This document shows, piece by piece, positions 35,692-50,955 of a stretch of DNA of 64,000 nt. Numbering within the stretch: the stretch's first letter is position 1; each line of letters opens with the position of its first letter. The stretch is from Raphanus sativus. Its lineage: Eukaryota; Streptophyta; Magnoliopsida; Brassicales; Brassicaceae. Made by a program: the position numbers and the translations under genes. The stretch covers positions 930,001 to 994,000 of the forward strand of contig NC_079514.1 of NCBI RefSeq assembly GCF_000801105.2, written 5' to 3'. The notes beneath the pieces were generated by a model that saw nothing but the letters and a program-made list of their open reading frames with translations, was not told the origin of the DNA and searched no databases.

Positions 35692-36375
35692 GACATTGTT
35701 ACTTATGTATTTAGGTTGCATGTCAAATTAATGTGTGTTTAAACGTTGGTATATAAGAATTAGCCATAAATGTAATATCCAAAATTTGAATTTTGTAATT
35801 TTAAACTAAACTGAGATTATATGCTTTGGAAACTGATTACACATATTTTGATACCTTGGACAATTACATGTCTAGGTCAAAATAAGAAACAATTAGCGAA
35901 TAGTACAACAGAGTTGATTTTGCTTTTGTAAGGTAGGTATGATGTGATGTACGTAGTTAGAAGGCCAAGTTAGTCACCTATCATCAGGCTTCAGGTGGTA
36001 GAAGTTAGATTTTTTTTTTCCTAAAGTTACAGAATTTGAGTTTGAAGTGGTTAGGTTTAAATAGTTAGCCAATCTGAAGGTTAAATGTGTATTATGATTT
36101 TAACAAAAACAGAAATATAAGGCGAATAAGAAGATAATACGTTCCAATGGTTCGTTTCCGTGTACCGCAAGCTGTATGGATCATTATCTACGCAATTTGC
36201 TGTCTCGGTTTCTGTTTATTTTGTTTCTAAAGAAGTGTCTACCAGGCAACAAAGCCAACCCTTCTTCCTTCCATGTCTCAATCTGTCTCTCCATCTAGCT
36301 CGTCTCTCTATCTGGCATTTTTGTGAACTTGTCATCCATTAATTAGAGACCCCAAACCGAAGCTCTAAGAGCATC

Positions 36376-38974
<2,599 letters not shown>

Positions 38975-39372
38975 ATGACTAACACAAATAGAGAGCTAAA
39001 AATTGGATTTATCTCTTATATACAGAAAACATTGTTTATAATAATCACCACATGTTTCAAGAAGATCTTATAGAGGCTAGATGTAATTTGTATATTGGAT
39101 ACTGAGGAACACCCATATGGTCAAAAGATTTGAAATGTTTCTCACAACATGCTTGGTGTCTCTTGCTATAACATTGGCCATACATAGTTATAATTACATT
39201 TCAAAGAGAGAAGTAAATGGTTTCTATGCTAAAATGGTATAGCTCTCATTCTTGTTTAGGAACTAGGAAACGGTCTGAGCAGATGATTTTGTTTTTTTTT
39301 TTTTATTTGCTTGTGATGATAAAATACATACACATAGTTCACAGAGTTTTACTTGACTGAAAATTACAGAGT

Positions 39373-40505
39373 TTATGACTTGAAAATGTTATTTAAATTT
39401 CCAAGGGAACTATCTTGAACAGCTTGAGATGATGAGTAGTAACTATTAGATGAGCTTGCAGGGATTGTCAAGTTTCCTTTCTTTTCTTTTCCAGAAACAT
39501 CCTGAATGGAAGCAACTTTAGTCATGCCACAGAAAGAGCTTGTTGGTCAATAGTAATACTATTGAAGAAAATCACTCACCTGTTGAGCTGAAGAGGAGGC
39601 GTGGATGTTAAGCTCAAGCTCTAAACCAACATCATCTTTTTGTTCGGTTTTAGAACTGAGTGAGGCTGAATAGGGCATAAAGGTAGAGCATGAGTTAGGT
39701 GACGGTGCAGGATTTTGAGTTCCATGGAGTGGAAAAGGCAGAGTGGAGACTGGACCCTGGGTTATGGCAACTAAAGGGACAACAGGATAAGTGTAATGTG
39801 GAATCCATGGGACCATGCTTCTGACTCTATGCTGATATTGAGCATTAAGAATCTCTATGTCGGATTTAAGAGATGTTTTCTCCTCTCTCAGCTCACTCTT
39901 CTCTTGTACTAGCTGCTTAGCAATGGTTCAAAACAAAGTGGAAGATTCTGAAAACAAGTAGAATCTAATAATAATAAGAGCATTGGAGAAGTTAAAGCAA
40001 TCAGTCATCACTACCTCACAAGACTCTTGAGAAAGTGTGACATGCTCAGCCTTTAGTCTATCTACTTGAGTCATTAAATCTTTCAGTGTTTGTATTGTGT
40101 CAATGAGAATCGAAGCTTTGTCACTCTTAGGCCTGTTAGGATCTGCAAACAAACCATTTGCCTCAGTTTATGAGAAAAGGTTCATAAAATTGAAAAAAAA
40201 ACTCTCTGTTCTTCTTTTTGATATAAATATGTACCAAGTGCATTTCCGAGCTCAAGAAACTGTTCGTTGAGCTTATCTCTACGTATCTTCTCTCGGTCTG
40301 CCTTATGAATATTCCGGCAAGAAACTGACTCTTTCTTCACTTCCAAAATTTTCTCAGGTCTTCAAGAAAAAAAATGCAAATGAAACAACGAAAAAGCATG
40401 AAACTATTCATTTTCAAAGCCTAAAAACCTGATAGAAGAAGAAGCTGAGGATTCATCAGATAAGGACAACTCAGAAGAAATTTTGAGCTTCTTGTTTGTC
40501 TCCAT
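39373..40505 (-). CDS. BHLH11: bHLH transcription factor 11 (group IVb-like, iron homeostasis)
   Basis: In Arabidopsis bHLH11 is a repressor in iron homeostasis that works with group IVc bHLH proteins and recruits TOPLESS co-repressors. Five exons, 40429-40505, 40235-40359, 40015-40142, 39580-39915 and 39373-39501, join in frame to 264 residues. The basic region HKADREKIRRDKLNEQF begins near residue 44, followed by the HLH (SDKASILIDTIQTLKDLMTQ) and a leucine-rich coiled coil from exon 3 into exon 4. An EAR-type motif LELEL is at about 208-212. CPK18 and bHLH11 converge, with stops about 400 bp apart. A TATA-like ATATAAAA lies 100 bp upstream of the ATG. Confidence 0.9.
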
Positions 40506-40604
40506 TGCAAAGTAATGAACTCTCTTCCTGAAACTAAAAAGATATAGAGAGTAGTGCGTTAAGAGATCAAAGATAAGTTGGTTTCTTCTTCTTCTTCGTG
40601 GTGA

Positions 40605-40614
40605 CTATATAAAA
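40605..40614 (-). promoter_or_regulatory. TATA region of bHLH11
   Basis: Reads TTTTATATAG on the minus strand, about 100 bp before the start codon. It is conserved in copy A (about 23549-23558), although that gene is dead. Confidence 0.5.
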
Positions 40615-40719
40615 ACCGCGGTGACAATGGGTGGTGGACGCCGACGAGGCAAATCAATAACTTGTGCTCCCCACGCGCCACCATTTGAAGAGATGTGATC
40701 TGCTTACGTCCAGTTACAG

Positions 40720-42850
40720 TCTACTATATTCCACGTGTACTATGCACGATTCTTTAATGGAGTGGCAAAGAATACAGAACGTAAAGTAAAACAGCATACC
40801 TCTCTGGTCTCTGCCAAGGACTTAAAATACTAAAACGGGTTATGATATCAAACATGTTGATGAGATTCACGTGAATGGTTAAATAAACTAATTTAGTAGT
40901 CACGAATGAGAGATTTAATCTACTAAGCTCAGGTACCCTATAGAGAGTAGAGACTAAACGATGTCCACATGGCGTGTGTAGTTAATGTTATCATCTCTCG
41001 AGTCTTAACCAATGTGCAACGTTGCTGGATTTGGCTTCTTTCCACGTTCCTGTCTCTATCACTTTATCCCTCTTGTCCTCATTTTATACTAATGTATTGA
41101 TTCTTTAGGTAAGATTAGCTTTTAGCTTCGTAAACGCAGTTAAATATTTATATGGTAATATACTAATGTTACAACTTACAAGTTGCAGAAATGTAGTTGT
41201 AAGGTATGTGATGACAGGATACGTCTACGCGTAATTTGTAAACGTATGTATAAATAATGTAATTAAGTAGTTGTTATATATATTTTTAATGGACGATGAC
41301 GAAAAAGCTAAAAATGCTTATGGAAGGGAATGTGTCACCCACGAATTGGTGGCATCAATCTTGGACATCACTTGCAATTGTTTTATTCAACTTTAATACT
41401 AAGTAAAACTTTAGGTTAACTTGGCTTTTGAATATGTCAAAAGTCTCAGATAAATTTTCCTTTGATGATTTTTAAAAACTAAGATTAAATCAGTATGATA
41501 CAGTAAGATTTAGACAAGTTCATACAAAAAACAACGGAATCGACCGGCACGCACTAACCACACCAATTGAATTTTGATAGAAAGCTATTGCAATTTTTCG
41601 TTTATTTGGGTATCGAAGATAAGCAAAACATGTGGTTGGAGAGACTATATAAGATTATAATAGTTTGCTTAAAACTTAACGGAATCACTCAATCACAATC
41701 ATCTAGAACCAAATTATGGTCCATTAGCCTCTACGTGATCATCGACTTGCATATGGACTAATTAAGGAAAAGCCGAATCAAATTGCAATGGGCAAGAACT
41801 CTTTTCATAAGTTGGTCTCGTTTAAGATACATATAGACGTAATGGTCTTGACAACCCAACTTAATCTTGTGAAGTAGTAATTTGAGAACACATTGAGCAA
41901 CTATTGAGGACACTTTATATTGGAAAACTTGGTTACTAGGTCTAGATAATTTCTCACTGATGGGTTTACTGAAACTTCCACGTCAAAAAGCTTTGCTCAT
42001 TCAAAACTTACCATGCACATAGGGTAGTTCGTAACTTTGTTTTAGAAAAAGTAATCAAATTTTTAAAGATTAATCATCCGTGATTTCAGCTCTTTTGAAT
42101 AACCTTCTCTCAAAATAATACACACAATAGAAATAAAATAACTCAGTCGACTTTTCTTCTACGAATATTTAGAATTTTCTTTGATTGAGACAACCAATAA
42201 TCTCTCTTTCTGAAAAGATAAATTTGAAAATAATATTTAACTATAATAATCTAATAAAGAAACGGTTTGTCGATATCATTAAAGTTCCGTGAGATAAGAA
42301 AACAATTTCTCCACGAATTATATTCTAGACTTATGCAAGGAAAAATAAATGTCACATAAATATTTAATATGTTTGCATGGTGGGAGGCAATCGTAAATTG
42401 CATACTAGTCTTTTATACATCTTCTGAAAAATCTATTTCTGTCTTCTCAGTATCCAACAAACAATGAATGGTCCAAACTACTTCTCTATACAAGTACCAC
42501 CACAATCCACAACAATGAAAATAAGAAAAAAATATCAAATAAGTAAAATATATCATAAACCACAACATGATTTATATTTCGTGCAAATTTAGTTACTGGG
42601 TTAGTTTTTTGTTTTCTAATATGACAATTACAGCCACAACACAATTTGGCCACTATGAATAAAATCTTACGTACATTCTTATCTCTACTGCAATAATTCC
42701 TACGGGATAAGCTCCTTTATCCGACTCAGCAGTCAGCACCACAGGATCCGACCCGATTTTACTCTTAGTTTATCCGACCCGTATTTCAGAGTATGTAACT
42801 AAAAACTAATAGAGTATTAATCAAGTAATTAACGACTAATCGCCTCTTCC
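40720..42850. other. Intergenic spacer, shared upstream region of bHLH11 and J11
   Basis: The two genes are divergent across this 2.1 kb. A CACGTG G-box lies at about 40732. No coding region is supported; the ORF at 41567-41761 lacks any recognised feature. Confidence 0.5.
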
Positions 42851-42851
42851 C

Positions 42852-42860
42852 CTATAAATA
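42852..42860 (+). promoter_or_regulatory. TATA box of J11
   Basis: CTATAAATA lies about 130 bp upstream of the J11 ATG and is followed by a CTTCTTCTT-rich leader. Confidence 0.65.
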
Positions 42861-42981
42861 AATCACTCAGTTTCTTCTTCTTCTTCAGTCTCTCTTTCTT
42901 TCTTTCCCTCTCTCGAACAAAGAAGACAAACAACTCAAAACGCAGAGAAAATCTCCCAAACGACACCGTTCCGTAGCAAAG

Positions 42982-43467
42982 ATGCTTTCTTCATCTCCAA
43001 CTTCCTTCGCTCATCCATTTCTCTCCGCTTCTCCGCCTCTCTCCCCCATATCTCCGCCGTCTCGCGGAGCTCGTCTCCCGCCTCCTCTCGTCTCCGCCTC
43101 TTGCTCCTACACCTACACGGAGGTTCCTCCCAGAGTGCACCAGATCCCGCGGCGAACGACGCCGACGGCGACCGCTTCGCTCTACGAGATTCTCGAGGTT
43201 CCTCGCGGCGCGACGGGCCAGGACATCAAATCGGCTTACCGGAGATTGGCTAGGATCTGCCATCCCGACGTTGCCGATCGGAGTAACTCTTCTTCTTCGG
43301 CGGATGAGTTCATGAAGATCCACGCGGCGTACTGTACTCTTTCCGATCCTGAGAAACGCTCTGTGTATGATCGGAGGATTCTTCGCCGGAGCCGTCCTTT
43401 GACCGTCAGCACCTCCGGGATGGGCAGTTACGTGGGACGGAACTGGGAGACCGATCAGTGCTGGTAG
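42982..43467 (+). CDS. J11: Chloroplast J-domain protein J11 (DnaJ C class)
   Basis: A small co-chaperone that stimulates stromal Hsp70. Intronless, 161 residues, as expected for J11. The N-terminal 60 residues are Ser/Pro-rich with almost no acidic residues, a chloroplast transit peptide. The J domain covers about 66-130, with the HPD signature at 94-96 (RICHPDVADR) and helix II SAYRRLARI. There is no zinc-finger or substrate-binding domain, so it is J-domain-only. The coding region is strongly GC-rich compared with the flanks. Loss of the Arabidopsis protein is reported to impair photosynthetic performance. Confidence 0.93.
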   Translation: MLSSSPTSFAHPFLSASPPLSPISPPSRGARLPPPLVSASCSYTYTEVPPRVHQIPRRTTPTATASLYEILEVPRGATGQDIKSAYRRLARICHPDVADRSNSSSSADEFMKIHAAYCTLSDPEKRSVYDRRILRRSRPLTVSTSGMGSYVGRNWETDQCW

Positions 43468-46400
43468 CGAGCTGACTCAGTGACCGAGTTAGCTCGAGTT
43501 AATTCGAATTAATATTATAAAAAACGGTTGTAAATAGGAAGCGGTAAATCTGGGATTAACGATGTAATTAATAGTAGTATTAGTGTGCTAACATACGCCA
43601 AGAGCTAAAACGTACGCTTCCCTCCCTCCCCCCACGAGTGATCAGCGCCGTTTGTTTCGTGTAACGCAGGATCTACGTGTGTGTGTTTTTTACCTTGTGA
43701 ATCCTAATATAGTATTATCAATGAAAACAAAATAAATACTTTAGTTACTTTCGTTTTTTGTTCATCTAGAGACTAGAGCTAATCTTTAAGATTATGATTT
43801 ACTTATGGTTCCAATATACCCATTTTCAGTGCATAATAGATATCATCACAAGTAACAAAAAAGTATATATAAATTGTTACGAATATGCTTGGAGCAGTTT
43901 CATTTTCTATCAACTGTCCAGGTTGATATTAAGTTTTCGTATGTTTTGTTTACTCTATGAACTTGGGTTGGTCTCAGTTCTTTGGATGGAAATTAGGAAT
44001 CTCCACGATTGGTGGAACACATCAATAAGTGATTATATCTTTCTGTCCCACAAGGCACCTGATATTTCAGAACACGTGAACATGGCTAATGAAAGCAGAT
44101 TATATTTCAGTGCGAACCGAAGCTGAGTTCTTTCAAGTGCTAAGTTGAGAGATTTCGAGTTAATAAATGTTGAGGCCAAAGTGGGTTTATCGATGCATCG
44201 ATGTGTCTGTTGTCACTATAGTCCAAATACATTATATATATGGTATTTGGGTCCCTCTTTTTCATTTTAAAATCAATACAATGTTTGATATCACTAGAAT
44301 GATATCGATATCTATTTGGTGTTCTACGCTGTGATATCAGTTGAAATCTGAAATCAAAATTGGGAAACGTAGATGAGATATGTAGTATAGTTTTGTTCTC
44401 ATTTCATTGGTGTGGTTATCAATCTTCTGATATACTCAAATTGTAATCTCTTGAAATAATAATAATAAGATTAAACCCCAGACAATAACACATGGTGAGA
44501 TGGAACTTGGGAACACTATAGGGACATGATAAAGGCGATGCATACTTTTGTTAAGTTGAAACTTATTTGAATGACTTTGTTGATAAATAGTTAAATACTA
44601 ATCTTTAGGTTTACTGGCCCCGCGAGATTGTGGAAATTGGAAAAGTAACTCATGTTGGTAAGTGGTTAAGATCTTCTGCAATAAATTATTGCCGTATTTT
44701 TATCTTAATTTGTCGGGACAATACATACTATTGCATACTTAATTAGATGTATTCTAGAATCCATATATTAATATCCTTCTAGAAGCTATAATGATATATA
44801 GTGCATCATTTCTTTCTTTCTCCAGGGCATATAAACCGAATTAAAAAGAACCCCAAACTTGTGGCTTTCTTCCTCTTATGTTACTGTCATCTGTGTGAAG
44901 AATTTGATTCAGCGTCTTTTATGTATAAGAAGTTTTCGATGTTTAACTGAAAGACGTGCTCCAGTGTATTATATGTACAAATAGATTCATTGTAACCACG
45001 ATGTCTTCGTTTAGGAGAAAAAAAATGTAATTTATTGAATTAATCTGTTCATCTTTTGTGATGAACATAAAAACGAAGGAGGCAAAAGTCACGCAGAAGA
45101 GTGAATAAAATAGATTAATTATTTTTTCTCATTTGGGACAAATATCAAATGTTCGTTATCGTCATTATTTGCATGCAGGTGTATATAAATAACTAGAGAT
45201 AAAATCATTATAAAATCACGTGTTTTTTATATTTGTAAAACTACTTAAAAGAAGTGATGAGAACAATATTCATAAAAATCATCAAAATCAAGTTAATGAA
45301 GTTTGGTGATATATACAGAGTCAGTACTAACATGAGAAGATAGACCATTACTCAATTTCATTATATTTTTTTACTTTAAAATAGAGTTTAAAATAAAAAT
45401 GTTTTAATTCTACTTCATTTTCTAATTTATAACGAAATAAAAATAGATTTAGTCCATAAATGAAATAATATATATTTATTGTTTTCACTGTATTTTAATA
45501 CCAAAATAGAATAGAGTTAGAGAAAAAATCACTCCATTATTGGATTACTTAGTTTTAGAAGAAAAATAGAATTTAACATTTTGAATGCTCCTAGGCTCTA
45601 AAATTTGTGATATATATATGGATTATTCAGAATAAATATATATATATATATACACTAATCACTTACTAATTGTTTCAAGTTTCATAAATCTCAAAATTGC
45701 CTTTGGAAGTATAATTAACCTTTTTTATAAAAAATAAGTTTGGTTCTCTCAACCAAAATAAAAAGCAAGTCTGGTGGATAAAATTTAAATTTCTCTTTTC
45801 GATAGTTAGGAGCCTAGAACTAGAGGATAGTCTTATGAAGAAAACCAAAAAGTTCAATATTTTTTCTGTAACGACCATCATTTTCGGGGTCCGGGTAGTA
45901 ACTTGTGGAATAACTGCGAGCTAAGTACGATGCGTTTCAAATAATAACAAAAATATATCAATATATAGTTATATATAGAGATTTTTGCTACTGTGGATAG
46001 CGGTGCGGTTGGTTACCATTCCTTTTTATAATTATGGAACACGTCCCCGAAATAAATATGGTTGGTTCAAGACTTCAAGTTCTAACTTTCAAGTAACATT
46101 GGATGTAGCCAGTAACGAGTTGCAGAATAACCCAGCTAGCGTTAACCAATAAATGCAATGTCTCTCGGGGCCCAATATAACTTATCCAGTCACATCTTTA
46201 ACAATAATAATAAAACTTTCACTAAACTTTCAGGGTGTTCAAAAGCTTCCGCAAATTGTTATCATTTGAATTTTCAATCATTAAAAACTACTAAAATTGG
46301 GCAAATCACAATCCAATAATTAAAATCGAATTGCTTTGAATTTATTAAGCATGCCTATGGTTTCTTTGCCACCTTAAAATATGTTTATTATCATCCTACA

Positions 46401-46600
46401 TTAGAAAATCGGATATGATTCCTGATAAAGTAATAATATGTATAGAATATGGGGTGCTCAATAATTTAAAATTTCAAGAACAGAAAAGCCTACGACGACT
46501 TGGTAAAATTACAAAAGTAATTTACTCCGACAACGAAAGCCGGCGAAGACCGACGTGTTCTGTAAGAAAGACATTAGAAATGACGAAACCGTGTTTCAAA
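43468..46600. other. Intergenic spacer between J11 and ARO3
   Basis: About 3.2 kb, AT-rich. The J11 3'UTR lies at the left edge. The ORFs 43794-44126 and 45675-45881 have no recognisable domain. A TA microsatellite is at about 45636-45651. I see no transposon ends. Confidence 0.55.
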
Positions 46601-46737
46601 GACCAAACCAATCCAAACCCCCCAAAACAAAAAGCTTCATAATCTTTCTTCATTTTCTTTAAAAGAAAAATCAAGACCAACCCGTTCCTAAGTTTCATTG
46701 ATCACACCTCACCACACCAGCTTTAGTTGTTAAATCG

Positions 46738-48693
46738 ATGGATGATCTAGCGAAGCAGATACTGACAAGACCCATTCAACTCGCAGACCAAGTGGTGAAA
46801 GCCGGAGACGAAGCCACAATCAACAAGCAAGAATGCGCCGAGATCAAGTCAAAAACAGAGAAGCTCGCAGCTCTCCTCCGTCAAGCCGCGCGTGCGAGCT
46901 CCGACCTCTACGAGCGTCCCACGCGCCGCATCATCGACGACACCGAGAGCGTCCTCCAGAAGGCATTGACCATGGTCCAGAGATGCCGCGACGACGGCTA
47001 CATAATGCGCCTCTTCAACATAATCCCCGCCGCGGCATTCCGGAAAATGATCTCTCAGCTGGAGAACTCCGTCGGAGACGTCTCCTGGCTCCTCCGCGTC
47101 TCGACTCCCGCCGGTAACGACGAAGACGAAGGGGTCGGTTACCTAGGACTCCCTCCCATCGCGGCCAACGAGCCGATCTTGTGTCTGATCTGGGAGCAGA
47201 TCGCGGTTTTGATGACCGGTTCGCCGGACGATAAAGCCGACGCCGCCGCGTCCTTAGCATCCTTAGCGAAAGACAACCCTAGATACGTGAAGCTGATAGT
47301 TGAAGAAGGTGGAGTCAACCCTCTGTTGAAGCTAGTGAAAGAAGGAAAAATCGACGGTCAGGAAAACGCCGCGAGGACGATCGGGTTATTGGGCCGAGAC
47401 CCGGAGAGCGTGGAGCAGATGATTCAAGCTGGCGTTTGTTCGGTGCTTGCGAATATTCTTAAAGAAGGTTCGATGAGGGTACAAGCGGTTGTTGCTTGGG
47501 CCGTTTCTGAGCTAGTCGATGGGAACAACCACGCCAAGTGTCAAGAGCTGTTCGCTCAGAATAACGTGATAAGGCTTTTAGTGAGCCATTTAGCGTTTGA
47601 GACGGTTCAAGAACATAGCAAATACGCGGTCGTCGCGGGTAGAGCCACGTCGATGCACCACGCCGTCGTGATGGCGAGCAAAACTAGTAGCTTGCCGGCG
47701 TTGCGTGAGGAGGAAGATAACGAGATGAATCCATTGCCGAATCAGATGCACAGCATCATCAAGACTACAATGGCGATGAAATCGGCTAAATCTTTTATCG
47801 GCGACGAACCGCCGCCGCCGTCGCCGGGAAAGCCGCCGGAGAAGAGCTACAGTGGAATAAGCAAGCCTTTCAGCGCGGCGCATCAGTCGCGGAACGCGTC
47901 GGTGACGAGGGGGAGGGAGCTGGAGGATCCAACGACGAAGGCGTACATGAAAGCGATGGCGGCGAGGGCGCTGTGGAAGCTCGCGGTGGGGAACGCGACG
48001 ATCTGCCGAGTCATCACCGAGTCGAGAGCCCTGCTCTGCTTCGCGGTTCTGCTGGAGAACGGAGACGAGGAGACGAGGTACAACACGGCCATGGCGATAA
48101 TGGAGATCACCGCGGTTGCGGAGGAAAACGCCGATCTGAGGAGATCAGCGTTCAGACGCACTTCCCCCGCGTGCAAAGCGGTTGTTGACCAGCTGTTCCG
48201 AATCGTCGAAAACGCAGACGCGGGATCGGATCTGCTCATCCCCTGCGTCAGGTCCATCGGGAACTTGGCTCGGACGTTCAAGTCCGCGGAGACGGGAATG
48301 ATCGTTCCTCTGGTGAAGCTCTTGGACGACGGGGAGCCGGAGTTAGCGGCGGAGGTGGCGGTTGCGATGGCGAAGTTCGCGACGGGGGATAACTTCTTGG
48401 GGAAAGAGCACTCGAGGACGATCATCGACGCGGGAGGATCGAAGCTTCTCGTGCAGCTGGCGTACTTCGGGGATAACGGAGCTCAGATTCCGGCGTTGGT
48501 TTTGCTGAGCTACGTGGCGATGAATGTGCCGGACAGTGAGCAGCTGGCTAAGGATGAAGTGCTGACGGTGTTGGAGTGGGCGTCGAAGCAAGGGAGTGTG
48601 ACGGAGGAAGAAGACATGGAACATTTGTTGTATGAAGCTAAGAGTAGACTTGAGCTTTATCAGTCACGAGGAGCCAGAGGCTTTCATGTATGA
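46738..48693 (+). CDS. ARO3: ARMADILLO REPEAT ONLY 3
   Basis: ARO proteins are plant-specific armadillo-repeat scaffolds; they bind ROP GTPase regulators and keep ROP activity in polarised membrane domains (pollen tubes, trichomes, root hairs). A single uninterrupted frame encodes 651 residues; family members are about 650-670. The N-terminal segment (about 1-120) is the conserved helical ARO domain beginning MDDLAKQILTRPIQLADQV. Armadillo repeats follow from about 160 (for example VEEGGVNPLLKLVKEG) to about 300 and again from about 400 to 600. Between them is a flexible Pro/Ser-rich linker with PPPPSPGKPPEKSYSG. The sequence is GC-rich, so long antisense frames arise by chance. Assignment to ARO3 rests on position next to CSP1 and J11. 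Confidence 0.9.
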   Translation: MDDLAKQILTRPIQLADQVVKAGDEATINKQECAEIKSKTEKLAALLRQAARASSDLYERPTRRIIDDTESVLQKALTMVQRCRDDGYIMRLFNIIPAAAFRKMISQLENSVGDVSWLLRVSTPAGNDEDEGVGYLGLPPIAANEPILCLIWEQIAVLMTGSPDDKADAAASLASLAKDNPRYVKLIVEEGGVNPLLKLVKEGKIDGQENAARTIGLLGRDPESVEQMIQAGVCSVLANILKEGSMRVQAVVAWAVSELVDGNNHAKCQELFAQNNVIRLLVSHLAFETVQEHSKYAVVAGRATSMHHAVVMASKTSSLPALREEEDNEMNPLPNQMHSIIKTTMAMKSAKSFIGDEPPPPSPGKPPEKSYSGISKPFSAAHQSRNASVTRGRELEDPTTKAYMKAMAARALWKLAVGNATICRVITESRALLCFAVLLENGDEETRYNTAMAIMEITAVAEENADLRRSAFRRTSPACKAVVDQLFRIVENADAGSDLLIPCVRSIGNLARTFKSAETGMIVPLVKLLDDGEPELAAEVAVAMAKFATGDNFLGKEHSRTIIDAGGSKLLVQLAYFGDNGAQIPALVLLSYVAMNVPDSEQLAKDEVLTVLEWASKQGSVTEEEDMEHLLYEAKSRLELYQSRGARGFHV

Positions 48694-49560
48694 TTGATTG
48701 ATTGATTGTTGATTCATGATTGACTTAAGAAGCTTCGTTTCTGGATCGCATTAGAAATATAGTTTTTTCACATTTATTCAAATGGTATTCTTGTAGATGA
48801 TGACTGTTTTTTTTTAAAGAAAACTACCTCCACTACTATCAAAAAGTTGTAATATAACATTTTCCAGTATTCAATTTGTTTTTTGGCTTGGCATTTTGAA
48901 GGCATCATTTTGCATCTGATTAAGATTCTGTTATTTTACCAGTAAGTTCTTAAAAAATTGTACATGCCAACTTACCAGTACTTCTTACATATTTTATATC
49001 CAAATAATCTATTTTGCAAACATAGTTAAACTCTTTGGTCTAATCATCGACTAAGGTTTTAGTTCTTCTACAAAGAAAAGATGGAAATGGATTCTCATAA
49101 AATGTGATTTACTGCAAATATAATGAAAGTACCAGTGTGTATTAATTTTGTAAAAGGCTAGCTAAGGATGTATACAGCATGTTGCAAATTATGAAGTGCT
49201 ATACTATGACTTATTTTTTGAAGCTGAATTTTATGTAGAACTCTTGGGGCTAATCTTCACTGTGAATAAACCAACAATACTATGATGATAGACACTCTTA
49301 GATAGAAAATAAAGAAACATCTCTGGTCCAAACCAAACCAAATCTAGATTAGGCCCATATGAGAAACTCCTGAAACTATGAGCCCAATATACAATCCAAC
49401 TAAAGGCCCCAATCTTATCAAATCACTAAATGATTAATGCGAAACGAAAGGTCAGGATTAAAAACAGCTAAGGTGGACGCGTGCACACCCGAAAACCGAC
49501 GGTGATAAGAGTTTGAAAGTGAAGTGGCAGAGTTTCCCAAATTCCCCACTCCCGAAGAAT
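48694..49560. other. Spacer between ARO3 and CSP1
   Basis: ARO3 3'UTR begins with repeated TGAT units (48691-48710). The right part is the CSP1 promoter, with GGCCCA-type motifs near 49352 and 49380-49408. No gene is seen. Confidence 0.55.
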
Positions 49561-49586
49561 CCTCCACTCACATCTGTGTAGTCAAA

Positions 49587-49695
49587 TTAGGGTTTGAGTA
49601 CATCTCCCACTAATTAGGGTTAATCTCCATCAACTCCTACCTCTCTATATATACACAAACACGCCGACGGTTTTCTCAACCAACAAACCCTAATC
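49587..49695 (+). promoter_or_regulatory. CSP1 core promoter: telo-boxes and TATA
   Basis: Telo-box motifs (TTAGGGTTT at 49588, TTAGGGTTA at 49615, AAACCCTAA at 49685) and a TATA box CTATATATAC at about 49645. This pairing is typical of plant genes of the translation and RNA-handling machinery. Confidence 0.65.
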
Positions 49696-49715
49696 ACTCA
49701 AAAATCTTCAATCCG

Positions 49716-50513
49716 ATGGCGTCAGAGGATCAATCGGCGGCGAGATCTACCGGGAAGGTGAACTGGTTCAACGACTCCAAGGGATACGGTTTCATCACCC
49801 CCGACGGCGGCGGAGAAGAGCTTTTCGTTCACCAATCCTCCATCGTCTCCGACGGTTACAGGAGCCTAGCCATCGACGATTTGGTCGAGTTCTCCGTCGT
49901 AGAGGGAACCGACGGGAAGACCAAAGCCGTCGACGTCACTGCTCCCGGCGGTGCTCCTCTCCGTAAAAAGGAGACCAGCTCTCGCGGCGGCGGTGTTGTC
50001 AGGCGCGGCGGAGGAGGAAGTTGTTATAACTGCGGCGAGGCTGGTCATCTTGCTAAGGATTGCCGTGATGAAGACGGCGGTGAGCGTGAAGCGTCTTGTT
50101 ACAGTTGTGGTGAGTCTGGTCACTTGGCTAGGGATTGCGTTCAGAAATCCAGCGGCGGCGGTGAACGTGGAGGAGCCTCCGGTGGTGGTGGAGGTGGGTG
50201 CTACACTTGCGGTGAAGCTGGTCACTTTGCTAGGGATTGCGTTCAGAAAGGAACCGGCGGTGAACGTGGAAGCGGCGGCGGTGGTGGTGGTACTTGTTAC
50301 ACGTGTGGTGGAGTCGGACACATGGCTAGAGATTGTGCGACGAAGAGACAGTCTGGAGCTTGTTACGAGTGTGGGGGTACTGGTCACTTGGCTCGTGATT
50401 GTGACAGGAGAGGAAGTGGTGGAGGAGGCGGTAGAAACGCAGGTGGAGGTGGTGGAGAGTGTTACAAGTGTGGTGAAAGAGGTCACTTTGCGAGGGAATG
50501 TTCTGTTGCTTGA
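49716..50513 (+). CDS. CSP1: Cold shock domain protein 1 (RNA chaperone, CCHC knuckles)
   Basis: An RNA chaperone that melts RNA structure and supports translation and cold tolerance. One exon, 265 residues. The cold shock domain (about 12-78) has RNP1 KGYGFI and RNP2 LFVHQ. The rest is Gly/Arg-rich linkers separating six retroviral-type CCHC zinc knuckles (C-x2-C-x4-H-x4-C) starting at about 103, 128, 162, 194, 216 and 249. From memory, the Arabidopsis protein has seven knuckles and is about 299 residues, so one knuckle and linker may be missing here. The repetitive GGNGGN coding sequence produces long chance frames on both strands. Confidence 0.93.
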   Translation: MASEDQSAARSTGKVNWFNDSKGYGFITPDGGGEELFVHQSSIVSDGYRSLAIDDLVEFSVVEGTDGKTKAVDVTAPGGAPLRKKETSSRGGGVVRRGGGGSCYNCGEAGHLAKDCRDEDGGEREASCYSCGESGHLARDCVQKSSGGGERGGASGGGGGGCYTCGEAGHFARDCVQKGTGGERGSGGGGGGTCYTCGGVGHMARDCATKRQSGACYECGGTGHLARDCDRRGSGGGGGRNAGGGGGECYKCGERGHFARECSVA

Positions 50514-50955
50514 TTTACTCTCTAATCAACAAAAGGATGGAGATGGATTTGAGTAATGTATAAGTTTTTATATTACTCTTCGTCTTCGTTTCTAATATTT
50601 TGCTTGTCGGAATGATGAATTTGCTTGGTCCTTTTAATGTTTTTTTTTGTTTTATTATTATACAAAAAGGGTTTAAATCCTTTTTCTTTGTGGTAATAAC
50701 TATGTAAGTTTAACTGGATTTGGTTTCTGATATGGATACTGTACTTTTGCTTTTCTTTTGCTTATGTCACTTTGAGTTTTGTTCTTTTTGTTTGCCAGTT
50801 GTGCTGGGTTTCAGTTTATTGCATTCTGTGTACTTTGTACGGGATAACCTGAGACCTCACTATACAACCAAACCTATGTTTTCACCTTTACACATTAATT
50901 TTGACACAAAGATCAAGCCAATTTTGATTCTTTGGCTTGATCTTCTCTTCTCAGG

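Noticed and set aside
47015..48624. Several antisense and shifted frames (up to 180 aa) within ARO3
   Set aside because: GC-rich coding sequence lacks stops in other frames; the ARO3 frame itself is full length and recognisable.
49866..50556. Long open frames of about 200 aa on both strands across CSP1
   Set aside because: By-products of GC-rich GGNGGN repeats encoding the Gly linkers; Ser/Thr- or Val-rich translations without domains.
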